Source: Monarcha castaneiventris obscurior (Eukaryota; Chordata; Aves; Passeriformes; Monarchidae). From it: a stretch of 64,000 nt of DNA. Location: NCBI GenBank assembly GCA_026261815.1, contig JAMPIT010000230.1, forward strand, positions 8,245,001-8,309,000, read 5' to 3'. The notes beneath the pieces were generated by a model, which did no database searches, was not told the DNA's origin, and worked only from the letters and a program-made list of their open reading frames with translations. Every line of letters starts with the position of its first letter. The first letter of the stretch is position 1. Positions 12,838 through 22,917 of the stretch are shown here, piece after piece. The translations under genes and the position numbers were made by a program.

Positions 12838-14051
12838 AGAGGACATCAGTGACTTGGAGACAGAGATATTAAGGAATTTACTGAAGAGCTTTAATTCATA
12901 GTATATAGCATACTACATGATAATTTAGTACTGTTGAATCTCTGGGTGTCTTTAGGCATTGCTCTGGCTGAACTCTACTGGTTTTGTGGGTTCCATTTGC
13001 AATGTTTGGCTTTGTGCAAAACTGTATAACCCAGTCATACCAATCTTTCAGAAGGACAAAAATGCAGCTTTCAAATTGTAAGGCTCAGGTCTTGTGCAGT
13101 ACACCTGACAAAAAATGTCAGGTCTTTGGGCTGTCACTTGTCTGTCATATTGACTCAGAAATCATGGGCATAGATATTTCTAAATTTCTGTGTTTGGAGT
13201 TCAGCTGTTTACCCTGAACTTCTGGGTCTGGAGTAGCCTAGACTGTGTTCTGCAAGTTTTAATTTTTCATTACAAAGTTGGTAAAGGTGAGAAGGTGTTG
13301 CTCCAAACTGAAGCAAAACTAACTATCAACTTTGCAAATCCTTGTATGTTGTATTGACCCACTCTTCATACCATTTATTCAAATAAACAATACAAATCTT
13401 AACTGTAAATCTAATCCAATCTTAACTTCAGCCAATCCAATGATGAAAAAGCAATTCAAATCACCTTCAAATGGGCTATCATTACATTTATTAGGAAAAA
13501 ACCTTTTGTCTTACAGATATTTTTGTCTTTATACTCAACATGAAAATCTAAAGGGAAGCAGTTTTGCCTGGTAGAAGTTATACTGGCATAACTATTTAAA
13601 ATCCTTTCTTTCAGATAGCTTCCCAAGCTCCCTTTGACAAGCTAAGTCATGTTCCCCAAGTGGATATTGCTATTTGATAAGACTTAACTTTATTTCTATA
13701 TAAAACTGGCCCCTAAGAGTTGGATGGTACAATGCTAACTTGGCCTATTTGTCAGAGCATATAAATACATGCATGGTCTATACTGGACAAACTGTTAAAA
13801 AGGCAGAGGACACTGCAACAGGAGCAATAACTGTAGTGATAAAATTGGGAACACTGTGATAGAATGTGCTTATTCCACCTGCAGTTGTAAAGATTTGTTC
13901 ACTTTCCACCTTGGTTTCCCCATTCTCACAATCACAATGCCACACAGCAGTGTTATGGCAAAGTACTGCAAGGGACTCAGGATAGCGGTGTGTCTGAGCA
14001 CCCTGTTTCTTGTGCTGCCAAGAGTCAAACCAAGGTTAAAAGTGTGTTCAC
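12838..14051. other. Gene-free stretch
   Basis: Unique AT-rich sequence. Open frames of 77 to 114 codons occur on both strands (for example 13332-13574 plus; 13856-14182 plus overlapped by 13870-14214 minus), none with a recognisable domain. The strand overlap is what chance frames look like. Confidence 0.55.
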
Positions 14052-14076
14052 TTAAGCTTAACTGTGTTAAGCTTAA
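14052..14076. repeat. Perfect 11-bp inverted repeat
   Basis: ttaagcttaac and its exact reverse complement gttaagcttaa are separated by the 3 bases tgt. Each arm contains the self-complementary core ttaagctta, so the arms can also pair with themselves. It may form a tight hairpin or cruciform. It is not followed by a T-run and is not a bacterial-type terminator. Confidence 0.85.
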
Positions 14077-16049
14077 AATAAAATATCTGTTGATGGTGTT
14101 CAACAGATTTAAGAATCCCAGTTCAAGAGCTGGATTTCTCTTACACGTCATGGGAACAATCCTGAAGGACTCTGCTAACTGAGTGCTCATTAACTGGATT
14201 GCTGTTTCTGACATTATCTATGAAACACTGATAGATTCATAAATCTACATGGGAGAAGTTTTTTCCTCTGAGCAACTGTTTTGATATTTATGGTTCATCT
14301 CTGTTGCTTATGGAGAGAAGGTCAACACCAGATGTCATGGTTAAGTTAAAATAATCACCAGGACATGAGGACTGTTAGTCTCACTGATAAAGTGAAGGAA
14401 CAGTGAAGATGCTCTCTGCCTTACACACCTTTGTGTAGTGTCTGTCTGAATAACCTCTCCATTCTTCTTGGTTTATGAGGGCTATGGTAGGATGTTAAAA
14501 TATATTTTTTAATAATAAATGAACATTGCAGTTACATGCACGGCATATAGAATTTGTTGGCATTTTTTTCCAACCTGAAAATAAGTGTTGGCTGTTTCTG
14601 TCATTACTGAGGATTCTAATTCCTTCTGGCTGTAGTTTTAGTTGTAGGGTCCACATAGAGCCTTTTCATTTCAGAGTGGCATGATCCTCAGTTCATCATT
14701 ACTGTGTGGATGTAGTGGCAGAGCGCTGTTGCCTCCACACCTTGCTAAAGCAAAGCTTAACTTGACCTGTCTGAGGATTGTCTATGGTGGGCTCCCCAGC
14801 AGCAGCTTCACTCTCTGAGTTCTGCCTTAACACACTGCAATTTGCTGAAGTGGTTCAAAAAATGAAAGAACTCAATTTTTGGACAGCTGACTGAGCTCAC
14901 TGAGGTGGTTCACGTGCACCTGCCACAAGGTGCCTGTATCTCTCTCTGCCCAAAGCTACAGTCTCCTAAACAAGGATGGTAAGATAAATTTGTGGCTCTC
15001 CACAGATAAAAAGTCGCAGTCTGTACCAGAAGGAGATCCAATTTATTCAACAGCTAAATCTAGTTCACTGGAAGATGGGCTGAGGCCAAAGAGCTACAGG
15101 AGCAAAATTCTTCTGCTGTTTTCCAAAAGGTGCTACAACCTCTGACAGCAGGGGAGACCTGGGTCTGGAAAGATGATCCAGAAATTGAGACACAGCATGC
15201 TCAGAGATGTTTGTTATCAGTTTTGACTGTCTACAGTGACAAAACATCCTTGGAAAGGTAAAAAACCCAAACCCTTAATGAAGACCTCCAAAAGAATGAG
15301 GACAAATGTGGAGGACAACACAAGAAATTAGATTTTCCCTGTATTTTTTTATAATTATGTAATAAATAAACTGTCCATCATATCGATCCACTGAAAATAT
15401 AGGTGGAGAAGGAATTTACCCATTTTATTGTTGATCATTTTGGCCCAGTCGCATATGTGTACGTCATGAATGAATAGGAATATAACTGAAGATGCAAGAT
15501 GCTATCTAGTTTATGCCACTTCTGATTTGAACAGCAGAGAACTCACCTGTATCTCATAACCCAAACCAAAAACAAAATTAATGAGTTTGCCCATTTTTTT
15601 CCTTATTTGCACCACTAAAATTAAAAAGAGGGTGTGACTCTGAGATCAGGAATTATCTAGACTGTAATCTATCTGACTTGAAGGCTGTCTTCCTGTCATG
15701 TGCTGGTCTATGTTTGCTATGTTTTAGCAAACTAAAATCCTGATCATCTAATGGTGACTCTGAGGGCTGACTAGAACACAGATAAATAGTACTAATAGAA
15801 GTTGAAAACATGCACAATTCAGTGAAGATCCAAAATAGAAATGAAACAGGGAAACAGCTACCTTCAGTTTCTATTTGACAGTTCTGTCTCCAAATTTTCA
15901 GAGTAAAATTTGAGGTAATGCAAATGGCCTGAAAATGGCAGAATTTTTCTTGTAAGGATGATGTTAAAGAAAAAGCGATCATGAAAAATAGCCTACTCAC
16001 TTTGGAGAGGCTAACCTTAATGCAAATAATGCACATGCAAATATTTGTC
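14077..16049. other. Gene-free stretch
   Basis: No gene or repeat recognised up to the CR1 copy. The minus-strand open frame at 15653-16036 (127 codons) has no recognisable domain. The minus-strand frames at 16017-16456 are shadows of the CR1 copy that follows. Confidence 0.55.
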
Positions 16050-16852
16050 CATGCAGAATCTCATGAGGTTTAACAAGACCAAGTGCAAGATGCTGCACCT
16101 GGGTTGGGGTAAACCCCGGTATCGACACAGACTGGGGATGAAGAATTTGAAAACAGCCCTGCCCAGAAGGACTTGGGGGTGCTGGTGGATGAGAGGCTGG
16201 ACATGAGCCAGCCATGGGCACTCACAGCCCAGAAAGACAAACGTCCTTGGCTGCACCCAAAACACTGTGGGCAGCAGGTCAAGGGAGGGGATTCTGTCCC
16301 CCTGCTCTGCTCTGGTGAGACCCCGCTAGGAATATTGGATCCAGCTTTGGGGTGCCCAGCACAAGAAGGGCATAGACCTTGGAGAGTGTCCAGGGGAGGG
16401 CAGCAAAGATGACTAGAAGGATGGAGCACTTCTCCTATGAGAAAAGGCTGAGACAATTTGTTTTATTCAGACTGAAGAAGAGGAGGCTCCAGGGTGGCCT
16501 AATTGAAGCCTTCCACTACCAGAAGGCAGAGAGGGACTTTTTTACAAAGGTATGTAGTGACAGGACAAGGGGGAATGGATTCAAACTGAAAAAGAGTAGG
16601 TTTATATTAGACATAAAGAAGAAATTCTTTATTGTGAGGGTGCTGAGCACTGGAATTATTAGGTTGCCAAGAGAAGCTGTGGATACCCCATTCCTGTCAG
16701 TCTTCAAGGCCGGGTTGGATGGGGCTTGGAACAACCTGGTCTAGTGATAGGTGTCCCTGTATATGGCAGGGGAGTTTGAATAAGATTATCTTTAAGGTTC
16801 CTTCCAACCCAAACCCTTCTATGATTCAATGACTCTATGATTTTATGGTTCT
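16050..16852 (+). mobile_element. CR1 LINE, 5'-truncated, with 3' end
   Basis: This is the longest retrotransposon copy in the window, about 800 bases in plus orientation. From 16063 one frame reads MRFNKTKCKMLHLGWGKP, the CR1 block near the end of the reverse-transcriptase domain. From 16173 a second frame reads MGVLVDERLDMSQPWAL, the following CR1 block, and then decays. From about 16409 a third frame reads MTRRMEHFSYEKRLRQF and continues to a stop at 16742-16744 (the C-terminus). At least two frameshifts therefore separate blocks that are continuous in live elements. After the coding end come the typical CR1 3' sequence ccttccaaccc and a short array built on tctatgatt (16819-16847), the hallmark of CR1 termini. 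5' truncation is normal for CR1, because reverse transcription starts at the 3' end. The copy cannot encode an active protein. Confidence 0.93.
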
Positions 16853-17402
16853 ACATATGCTTGAAACAGTAAACAGAAATCAAGCACTAGTGACTGAAAC
16901 ATAAATATTCAGATAGAATTAATGAGAGAGATGGTAACTGTTTTGATTATGCTATTAGTTAGTTATTAAGAAAATGATGAAGACATATTCTGTGTGTGTA
17001 GTAAGCCACTTATTCTAAGATACAAAGCAGGTAATGGATTAACATCCATCTTAAATCACTTTCAGTGAAATAAACTAAATTCAGTTTTTGCTTGGGGGCA
17101 AAAGACATCCCACCTAAACACAATCCTGTGTGTTTCTCTTTTCCATTAAGATGCTATTGTTGTATTAGAAGAAAAACTATTTGCCAAAGTTTTATTTTAA
17201 TAAATCCAATTATTTTTATTTTCTTTAGAATGTGAAAAACTGTGCTAATAATTCCACACTTTTTACAGTGAAAATTCATTTTACTCCCATGAAATGATAG
17301 ATGTGATATATTGGTGTTAACTGGTAGACTTGCGGATTTTCACAATTAAGTCTTGACTGTTTTGTTTTGAGATGGTTTATGGCAATTTAGAATTTAGGTT
17401 TG
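16853..17402. other. Gene-free stretch
   Basis: AT-rich sequence between the CR1 end and a T/G-rich tract. Nothing recognisable was seen. Confidence 0.6.
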
Positions 17403-17467
17403 TGGTTTTGGTTTTTTTTTGTGTTGTTTGGATTTGTTTGTTGTTTTTTTTTCTTTTTTTTTTTGTT
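17403..17467. repeat. T/G-rich low-complexity tract
   Basis: About 65 bases of T runs separated by single or double G (ggtttttttttt, tgtttgg, ttgttgtttt), with one C-containing break. This is low-complexity sequence. It could be the degraded poly(A) tail of a minus-strand retroposon, but no element body was recognised on its left. Confidence 0.85.
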
Positions 17468-18796
17468 CCTATTCTAACATCCTGAAGGTTTATGGCAACT
17501 TAGCCAAAATGGAACACTGTAAGGAATAGTTAATGCTTTCCTAAAAAACCAGTTCTTTAAAAATTGGATCTGCAATGCATTAATTCTTGGTGTAGTGACC
17601 TGGATAATGCCCTGTGGTGCTGTCAGGAAAAACTACAGGGAGAGAAATGCCCTTCTACCTAGTGCTTCCACCAAAAAGCCTATTCCTGCCTTCTTTGAGA
17701 AGACTCATGCTCCCTTAGAGGCCACCCTCTTAGGGATGTGTCCTCCTTTCTCTAAAGCCCTACCAAGGTGAACTTTGGGGAATGGTCTTGCGCCCTTGAG
17801 GAGCTGGAGGTGCAAAGACATTACTTGCTGTTACTTTGGTAGCTATTTGGGTTTGGCTTTAAGAACTCTTCATGATACCCAAGGGTGGCCACATGACAGA
17901 ATCTGCCCCAGAAAAGAACTTTTCAAATTCCTATTTTATTAAGATTTCCTATCTGGAGTTCCTCTGCACTTTTCCATACTGGAGTCCTCTCAGATTTCTA
18001 CTGACCTATTTTCAGTTTATGAACTTCTTGCAAATCCCTTTGAAATTAATTATGTATCTTCAAGGACCTTAGGTTTGTCTGTTACCTGATATTTTCTTTC
18101 AACTGGTATATTTTCATGAAAAAAATTGCTTTATTTGCAATGACAGAAGCAGAATTTTACAGACTTCACTGTATCGCCATGGGAACGAATGAGTTCCTTC
18201 TGAATCATCATGGCCAAACTAACTCAGATGAAATAGGAACAAGCCCTAACCTTTGCCCATTCTTCAAACATACGTCAAAACTGATACGGTCTGAATGTTC
18301 AAAAAATTGAGGAGGTCCCTGGGATACATAGGTGGATTTCTAAAGCTATTTATATTATTGGAAAAGCAAAGAGGCACCTGCTGATTTATCTGTACCCTTT
18401 CACACTTAACCGCTTGAAAAATATGTGACTTTCAGGCTGCAAAGAATAATTAAGAACTTACTGAAAAAGCTGTGAAGAAAGGATATTCTTTTAGAAAATT
18501 GTTCTAAATTTCCTTTCATACTTCTTTCCTTTTAGGATTTTCCAATACATTTTAATATTTCTAATAAAAAACAAATCCTAATTTTTAACACTGTCACAAA
18601 AATGCATTGTCCATATTATCTGTAGATCCATTAGAATCTGAGATGTCTGGAACTTTTTTTTGCACCTATTTTTACAATTCAGATTTTGGTAAAAGAGAAA
18701 AATGTTGAGAACTTACTGTGGAAGAAAGTATAAAGACAAAAGGAGAGGAATCAATAAAACATATTTAATTTTATAAATGAAAAAAAGATGAAAAAT
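17468..18796. other. Gene-free stretch
   Basis: No gene recognised. Short frames such as 17872-18072 and 18116-18310 (plus) carry no known domain. A somewhat GC-richer patch at 17600-17830 was examined for exons, but no coding frame with plausible splice borders stood out. Confidence 0.55.
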
Positions 18797-18852
18797 TGAA
18801 ATAAAAATGCTCCAGTTGAAAAACTGAAATAAAAATGCTCCAGGTTTTGAAA
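18797..18852. repeat. 28-bp tandem duplication
   Basis: Two adjacent copies with period 28. The first 19 bases, tgaaataaaaatgctccag, are identical at 18797-18815 and 18825-18843. The rest of each unit has drifted (ttgaaaaac against gttttgaaa). The exact identity of the core suggests a fairly recent duplication. It lies inside a minus-strand open frame (18751-18978) that has no recognisable domain. Confidence 0.9.
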
Positions 18853-20299
18853 ATCAAAATTAAAATTAGAAGATGATTTTTCCCTAATTTTTCCTGACAT
18901 TGTCTTCAAAGGTAAAAATACTAATCTCCGATGTTTTGAAATTAAAAGTCTTATTTTATGACCAAACATATATTTCACTTGGAAGATTTTGATATGCCTT
19001 CTTTATGACTGTTTTTTTCCTGATTTTATTGAGTTTTGTACCTTGAAAGGATTCATTCTCCATCAATCATTAAAGTGAGTCTATAATCAAACCTACAGTA
19101 AATTATAGTCTTAATTTCTGTATTCACTAATACAGAGTTGGAAAGTGTTCACTTCAACACAGATAACAGAAAATCTGAAGATTTCTGGCCTGCACAACTG
19201 GGTTTAGGGACTTGAATGAATCTGGTTCCACAGTGGGAGAGTGAATGAATTGGGGTCTCAGATGAAGCACAGCTAGGTTCTGCCCCATGCAATTGCTTCA
19301 TGTGTCCTTCAGGGTGGTAGAAATTCAGTCTAGCTGAAATTTAAACATTTTAATCTTTTTGTTGACACTGCCGTGAGTTTTGCCTTTAAGCCAAAGGTTA
19401 GGAAACTGACCTTAATAATTCTATGCCCCATTTTAGCAGTGCACCTTCATTGAAATAAAAAAAGTAAAATTCATTACAATTAACACACACTTGCAAAGGA
19501 TTGGTAAGTCATATAATTAAAAGTAACATTATAATTATAAATATTTCAGTAATAAGGGTAGTTTTTTCAAATTTTTAATAACTTCTCAGGATAAAACCCA
19601 CTTTTTTGTATATACAGTTTTTTTGCCTCCCATGAGAGACATATCAACCAAGTCAGAAGACAGTGGGAAATATTGAGCATAGGCTCGATATTTTAAAATA
19701 TTTTTGAAAAATGCTGGCAGTGCTCACAATTTTCACATCAGCTTAATGCTTAAAGACTAGTCAAAATTCAGAGACTAGACTTCAGTGATTTACTCAGAGT
19801 GTAGATCTTCAGACCTCTGTTAAAGGAGTACACAACTAAGGGTGTGGGGGAGTATGTAAGAGCTAAATTCAATATCCTTGGCTGGGGATACCCTGATTTT
19901 AATTCCCTAATCCCAGAAATGTTTTCCATGTTGGCCAATATAATTTATCATAAAATCAACTGAGCGTACAGTGGAAATCAGAAATTCCCCCTTATGATGT
20001 AAGGTACAACAGAAATTATGGAGAAGCTGGGCTGTACTGCCTGCAATTATAACTGCATTTGTGAGAAATCCAATCCTATGTGGATTAGTTAGGCATGTGC
20101 AGAAGATTAAACTCTTGCTGTGAGTTTAAGAGAGTGATGTCTGGCTTCTGAGATCCAGGATCATGTGCAAGGAGCAAATTCATCTAGTCCAGGACATATC
20201 TGGACATGCTCAGAAGGGAAATGATTGGTGCAAAACGGATATTATCAAGAAAGGAGAGTGAATTTAGTGGCAGTTAAGGTCTTTTCTCCTTCCTTCCTT
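18853..20299. other. Gene-free stretch
   Basis: AT-rich unique sequence leading to the retroelement cluster; nothing recognised. Confidence 0.6.
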
Positions 20300-20551
20300 C
20301 TTTCGTTGATCATCTTTGTGGCTCTTTGTTGGAGTCTCTTCAGGATGTCTATGCCTCTCTCCCAGAAATGAACACCATACTTGAGGTGTGGCCTCACCAG
20401 TGCTGAGTAGAGGGAAAGGATCACCTCCCTCAACTTGATGGCAACGTTTTGCCTAATATAACCCAGGATGTGTTTAACCTTCTTTGTGACAAGGGTAGGT
20501 TACCAGCTTATGTTCAGCTTGGTGTCCACAAGGACTCCCAGGTTCTGGTAC
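20300..20551 (-). mobile_element. CR1 LINE fragment, internal
   Basis: Reading leftwards on the minus strand, this is CR1 coding sequence truncated at both ends. A frame starting at 20433 reads MREVILSLYSALVRPHLKYG, followed by VHFWERGIDILKRLQQRATK, which is the well-conserved CR1 block after the polymerase core. Upstream, at about 20434-20551, CR1-like sequence continues (stretches around aaacacatcctgggttatat and ctgggagtccttgtggac) with damaged frame. The 3' untranslated region is missing; after about 20300 the sequence becomes a ggaagg-type purine run. The preserved frame of about 45 codons is better than in the other copies here, but both ends are gone. Confidence 0.9.
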
Positions 20552-21876
20552 TTTTGCTTCTAATTGTAGGCAGCTTCTTGGTTTGGAATTCCCAGATTCT
20601 GGAAGGCCACTTTGTTTCTGTGTTGCTTTTTTCTATGGTATTTTCTATTTTGCCATGTTCTGATTTTTCAGACTTCCCTCAGCCATGCTTCTCATTTGCA
20701 TAATAAGCATGGTTAATCAAGCAAGCAGCAGCCAGGTGCACTGCAGGTCAGTTAAGAACATGGACCTGAACAAATCCAACACACTAAACAGTTGGAGCAG
20801 CATCTTGCACTATTTACTCCAACTGTGATATCCAAGTTATTAATGAAAATATCTACCAAAAGGAATGAACACAGCTCTGTTAAACAAAGATTTTTTGTAA
20901 ATATGCCAGAGAGTAACTGCTAAAATCTCTCATCCATTTACAACCATTAGACCTCAAGGTGCATTGAATGTGTCCATGTCACATATGCCTTTAGGAACAA
21001 AGGATGACTAACAACAGGATTATTCTCTCTTTTTTGGATCTCAGCCTATACATTCACTCAGTGGTTCAACTGAAAGAGGGAACATCATCCAGTTCCTATT
21101 GCAGCCACTTTTGATATAGTTCTTCTGGGTTGGGACCTGAACTGGATCAAGTTTCCATGAAGAAAATGACTAGCCAAAACATTTAGTTATTGATATTTAC
21201 CTCAGAAGAAACACCATTACTGTGTTCTCAGAGAATTGAAGCAACACCTAAGTACTCATCTCTTCAGAGTAAGAAATGGTGGGCCATGGACTCAAAAGGG
21301 GAGCCTTGAAGACCTACCTCCAGGAAGCATTAATCCTTTGCTCAGAGCTGGAATATTGTAAGGGTTGTCCAATGGAGTGTAGTGAGAGAAAACTTTTAAT
21401 TTGAGGCTGATCAAGAGCTTGGCCAGGTGGAGAAGAAGGTAAATAGTTGAACTGGCTGTAACTGAGTTCCCATCACAGAGTCAATTTCTTCACTTGGATT
21501 GTTTTTTTCCCCTTACATCATAAAAGTGTAACTATATATGAAGTCTGTTATGAAACAATATATTCAGAAACAGTTCAGCTTGGGTCAATATAAGAGGATT
21601 ATTTTCATAAAATAGAAGTAGTTTGATTTTGGCTTTTATTATAGTTTGGGTTTTTTTTTAATTTATAAAGGAAGGAAAAAGAAAGAGTTTTAAATGAAAT
21701 CTTGCAAACTTCAATGACTCAGTTCTTGTTATTTTAAATGGTTTATTTTTTTTTTTTTGTATGCTTGCTTCAATAATAACATTCCTTTGGCTTGCTTAGA
21801 TTCCACTGAAGCAGCAATATAAAATTGCCCCTTCAAAAAAATTATTAACCACATTAGCAAAAAATGGAAAGATATA
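20552..21876. other. Gene-free stretch
   Basis: Between the CR1 fragment and the LTR. No gene recognised; the region contains several T- and A-runs (for example 21650-21661 and 21745-21759). The minus-strand frame at 21729-22022 starts in the neighbouring LTR and runs into this stretch; it is not a gene. Confidence 0.55.
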
Positions 21877-22427
21877 CTAGTTTGAAAGCAAACCAGTGAG
21901 AGTTTCCAAATCAGAACTACAATTAAATAGGAAAATGAAAATAAATGCCATAGTACAGAAACACTGACAGAAGCAGAGTACAACCTGACACCCTGTCGGG
22001 CAGGGTGGGGGTAGCAGTCCAATTAAATGGTGGCTGCAATCCTGTTGAAGTGGTAGGTGTGGTTCTGTTGAAGCAGTGATCCTATAGAAGGGTCTGGTCT
22101 TCCTCTGAAGGTCCAGCAGAGGTTATATAGCTCTTGTCCTCTGGGAATCCGGTAGGTAAGGGCTGACTGTGGTGTTCCAAACCGCAGATTATATCCAGGT
22201 AGGAATGCTTGGTTCCTGCCCCTGGGTGGAGCATCTCACAGTGGGATGATGTAATTTTAGGAGTGAGGCTTTGATGGCCCATTTAGCAGCAATATCGCCC
22301 CAGGAGTTATCAGGGATGAGTCACAGAGAGGATAAAGAACACTGCCTCACTTATCTTAACAGCTTACATGGATGATAACAGAATATATACCTTTTGGTTA
22401 TATCCTACATTGCAACCTAAGGCAACA
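21877..22427 (-). mobile_element. Endogenous retrovirus LTR, apparently solo
   Basis: About 550 bases that I recognise as an avian, probably ERVL-class, long terminal repeat read on the minus strand. The 5' end starts TGTTGCCTTAGG at 22427, giving the TG expected of an LTR. Further in come a segment typical of this family (near 22150-22265), a TATA-like agctatataacc (about 22119-22130 in plus coordinates), and a downstream U5-like part containing gacagggtgtcaggttgta (about 21981-21999). The 3' edge near 21877 is uncertain because no clean CA terminus or 5-base target duplication could be fixed. No gag, pol or env sequence was recognised on either side, which fits a solo LTR left by recombination. 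The family assignment is from memory and has not been searched. Confidence 0.68.
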
Positions 22428-22548
22428 TATTTTCACCTTTGATCTCTGATGGACTTCAGCAATTAGCTATCTTAAGGCCTCATAGAAAGAAATATAAGTT
22501 TATGAAAACCCTCTTAATTCATATTTTGATACATATTTTAAGACTTGC
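22428..22548. other. Short spacer between LTR and CR1
   Basis: About 120 bases of AT-rich sequence separating the minus-strand LTR from the plus-strand CR1 end. Nothing else is recognised in it. Confidence 0.6.
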
Positions 22549-22917
22549 TTTGTTCAGCCTGGAGAAGAGGATATTGAGGGTAGACCTCATTGCACTCTTG
22601 AATATCCCAAGAGGGGAGGTGGAGTTGCAGGCACTGATCTCTTCACTCTCATGACCAGTGACAGGAATCAAGGAAATGGCATGAAACTGAGTGGGGGAGG
22701 TTTAGGCTGGATATCAGGGAAAGGTTCTTCACCCAGAGGGTGGTTGGGCACTGGAACAGGCTGCTCAGGGAAGGGGTCACAGCCCCAGGCCTGACAGAGT
22801 TTAAAGGCATTTGGAAGACACTCTTTGGCACATGGTGTGACTTGTGGGATGTCCTGCACAGTTGGAGTTGATGATCCTGATAGGTCCCTTCCAACTCAGC
22901 ATAATCTATGATTCTTT
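22549..22917 (+). mobile_element. CR1 LINE 3' end
   Basis: A 5'-truncated CR1 copy on the plus strand. It begins at the end of the reading frame (ttcagcctggagaagagg), passes through the C-terminal block (ttcttcacccagagggtgg, cactggaacaggctgctcag), and reaches the usual CR1 3' terminus: gtcccttccaactcagcata followed by tctatgattctttg. The coding part carries stops and frameshifts. It differs enough from the copy at 16050-16852 to be another subfamily or age class. Minus-strand open frames over it (22649-22933 and 22668-22859) are shadows. Confidence 0.92.

Noticed and set aside
12797..12845. Polypyrimidine tract plus ag as a splice acceptor
   Set aside because: The tract is long low-complexity sequence and no coding exon or donor follows; such tracts are common in AT-rich intergenic DNA.
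14052..14076. Hairpin as a transcription terminator
   Set aside because: The setting is a vertebrate genome, there is no adjacent gene and no T-run follows.
16070..16456. 128-codon minus-strand frame (proline/serine/cysteine-rich)
   Set aside because: It is the reverse-strand shadow of the CR1 copy; the real coding signal is on the plus strand.
21729..22022. 97-codon minus-strand frame as a retroviral protein
   Set aside because: It lies in the U5-like part of the LTR and its AT-rich flank; no gag, pol or env motif is present and the hydrophobic stretch comes from T-rich DNA.
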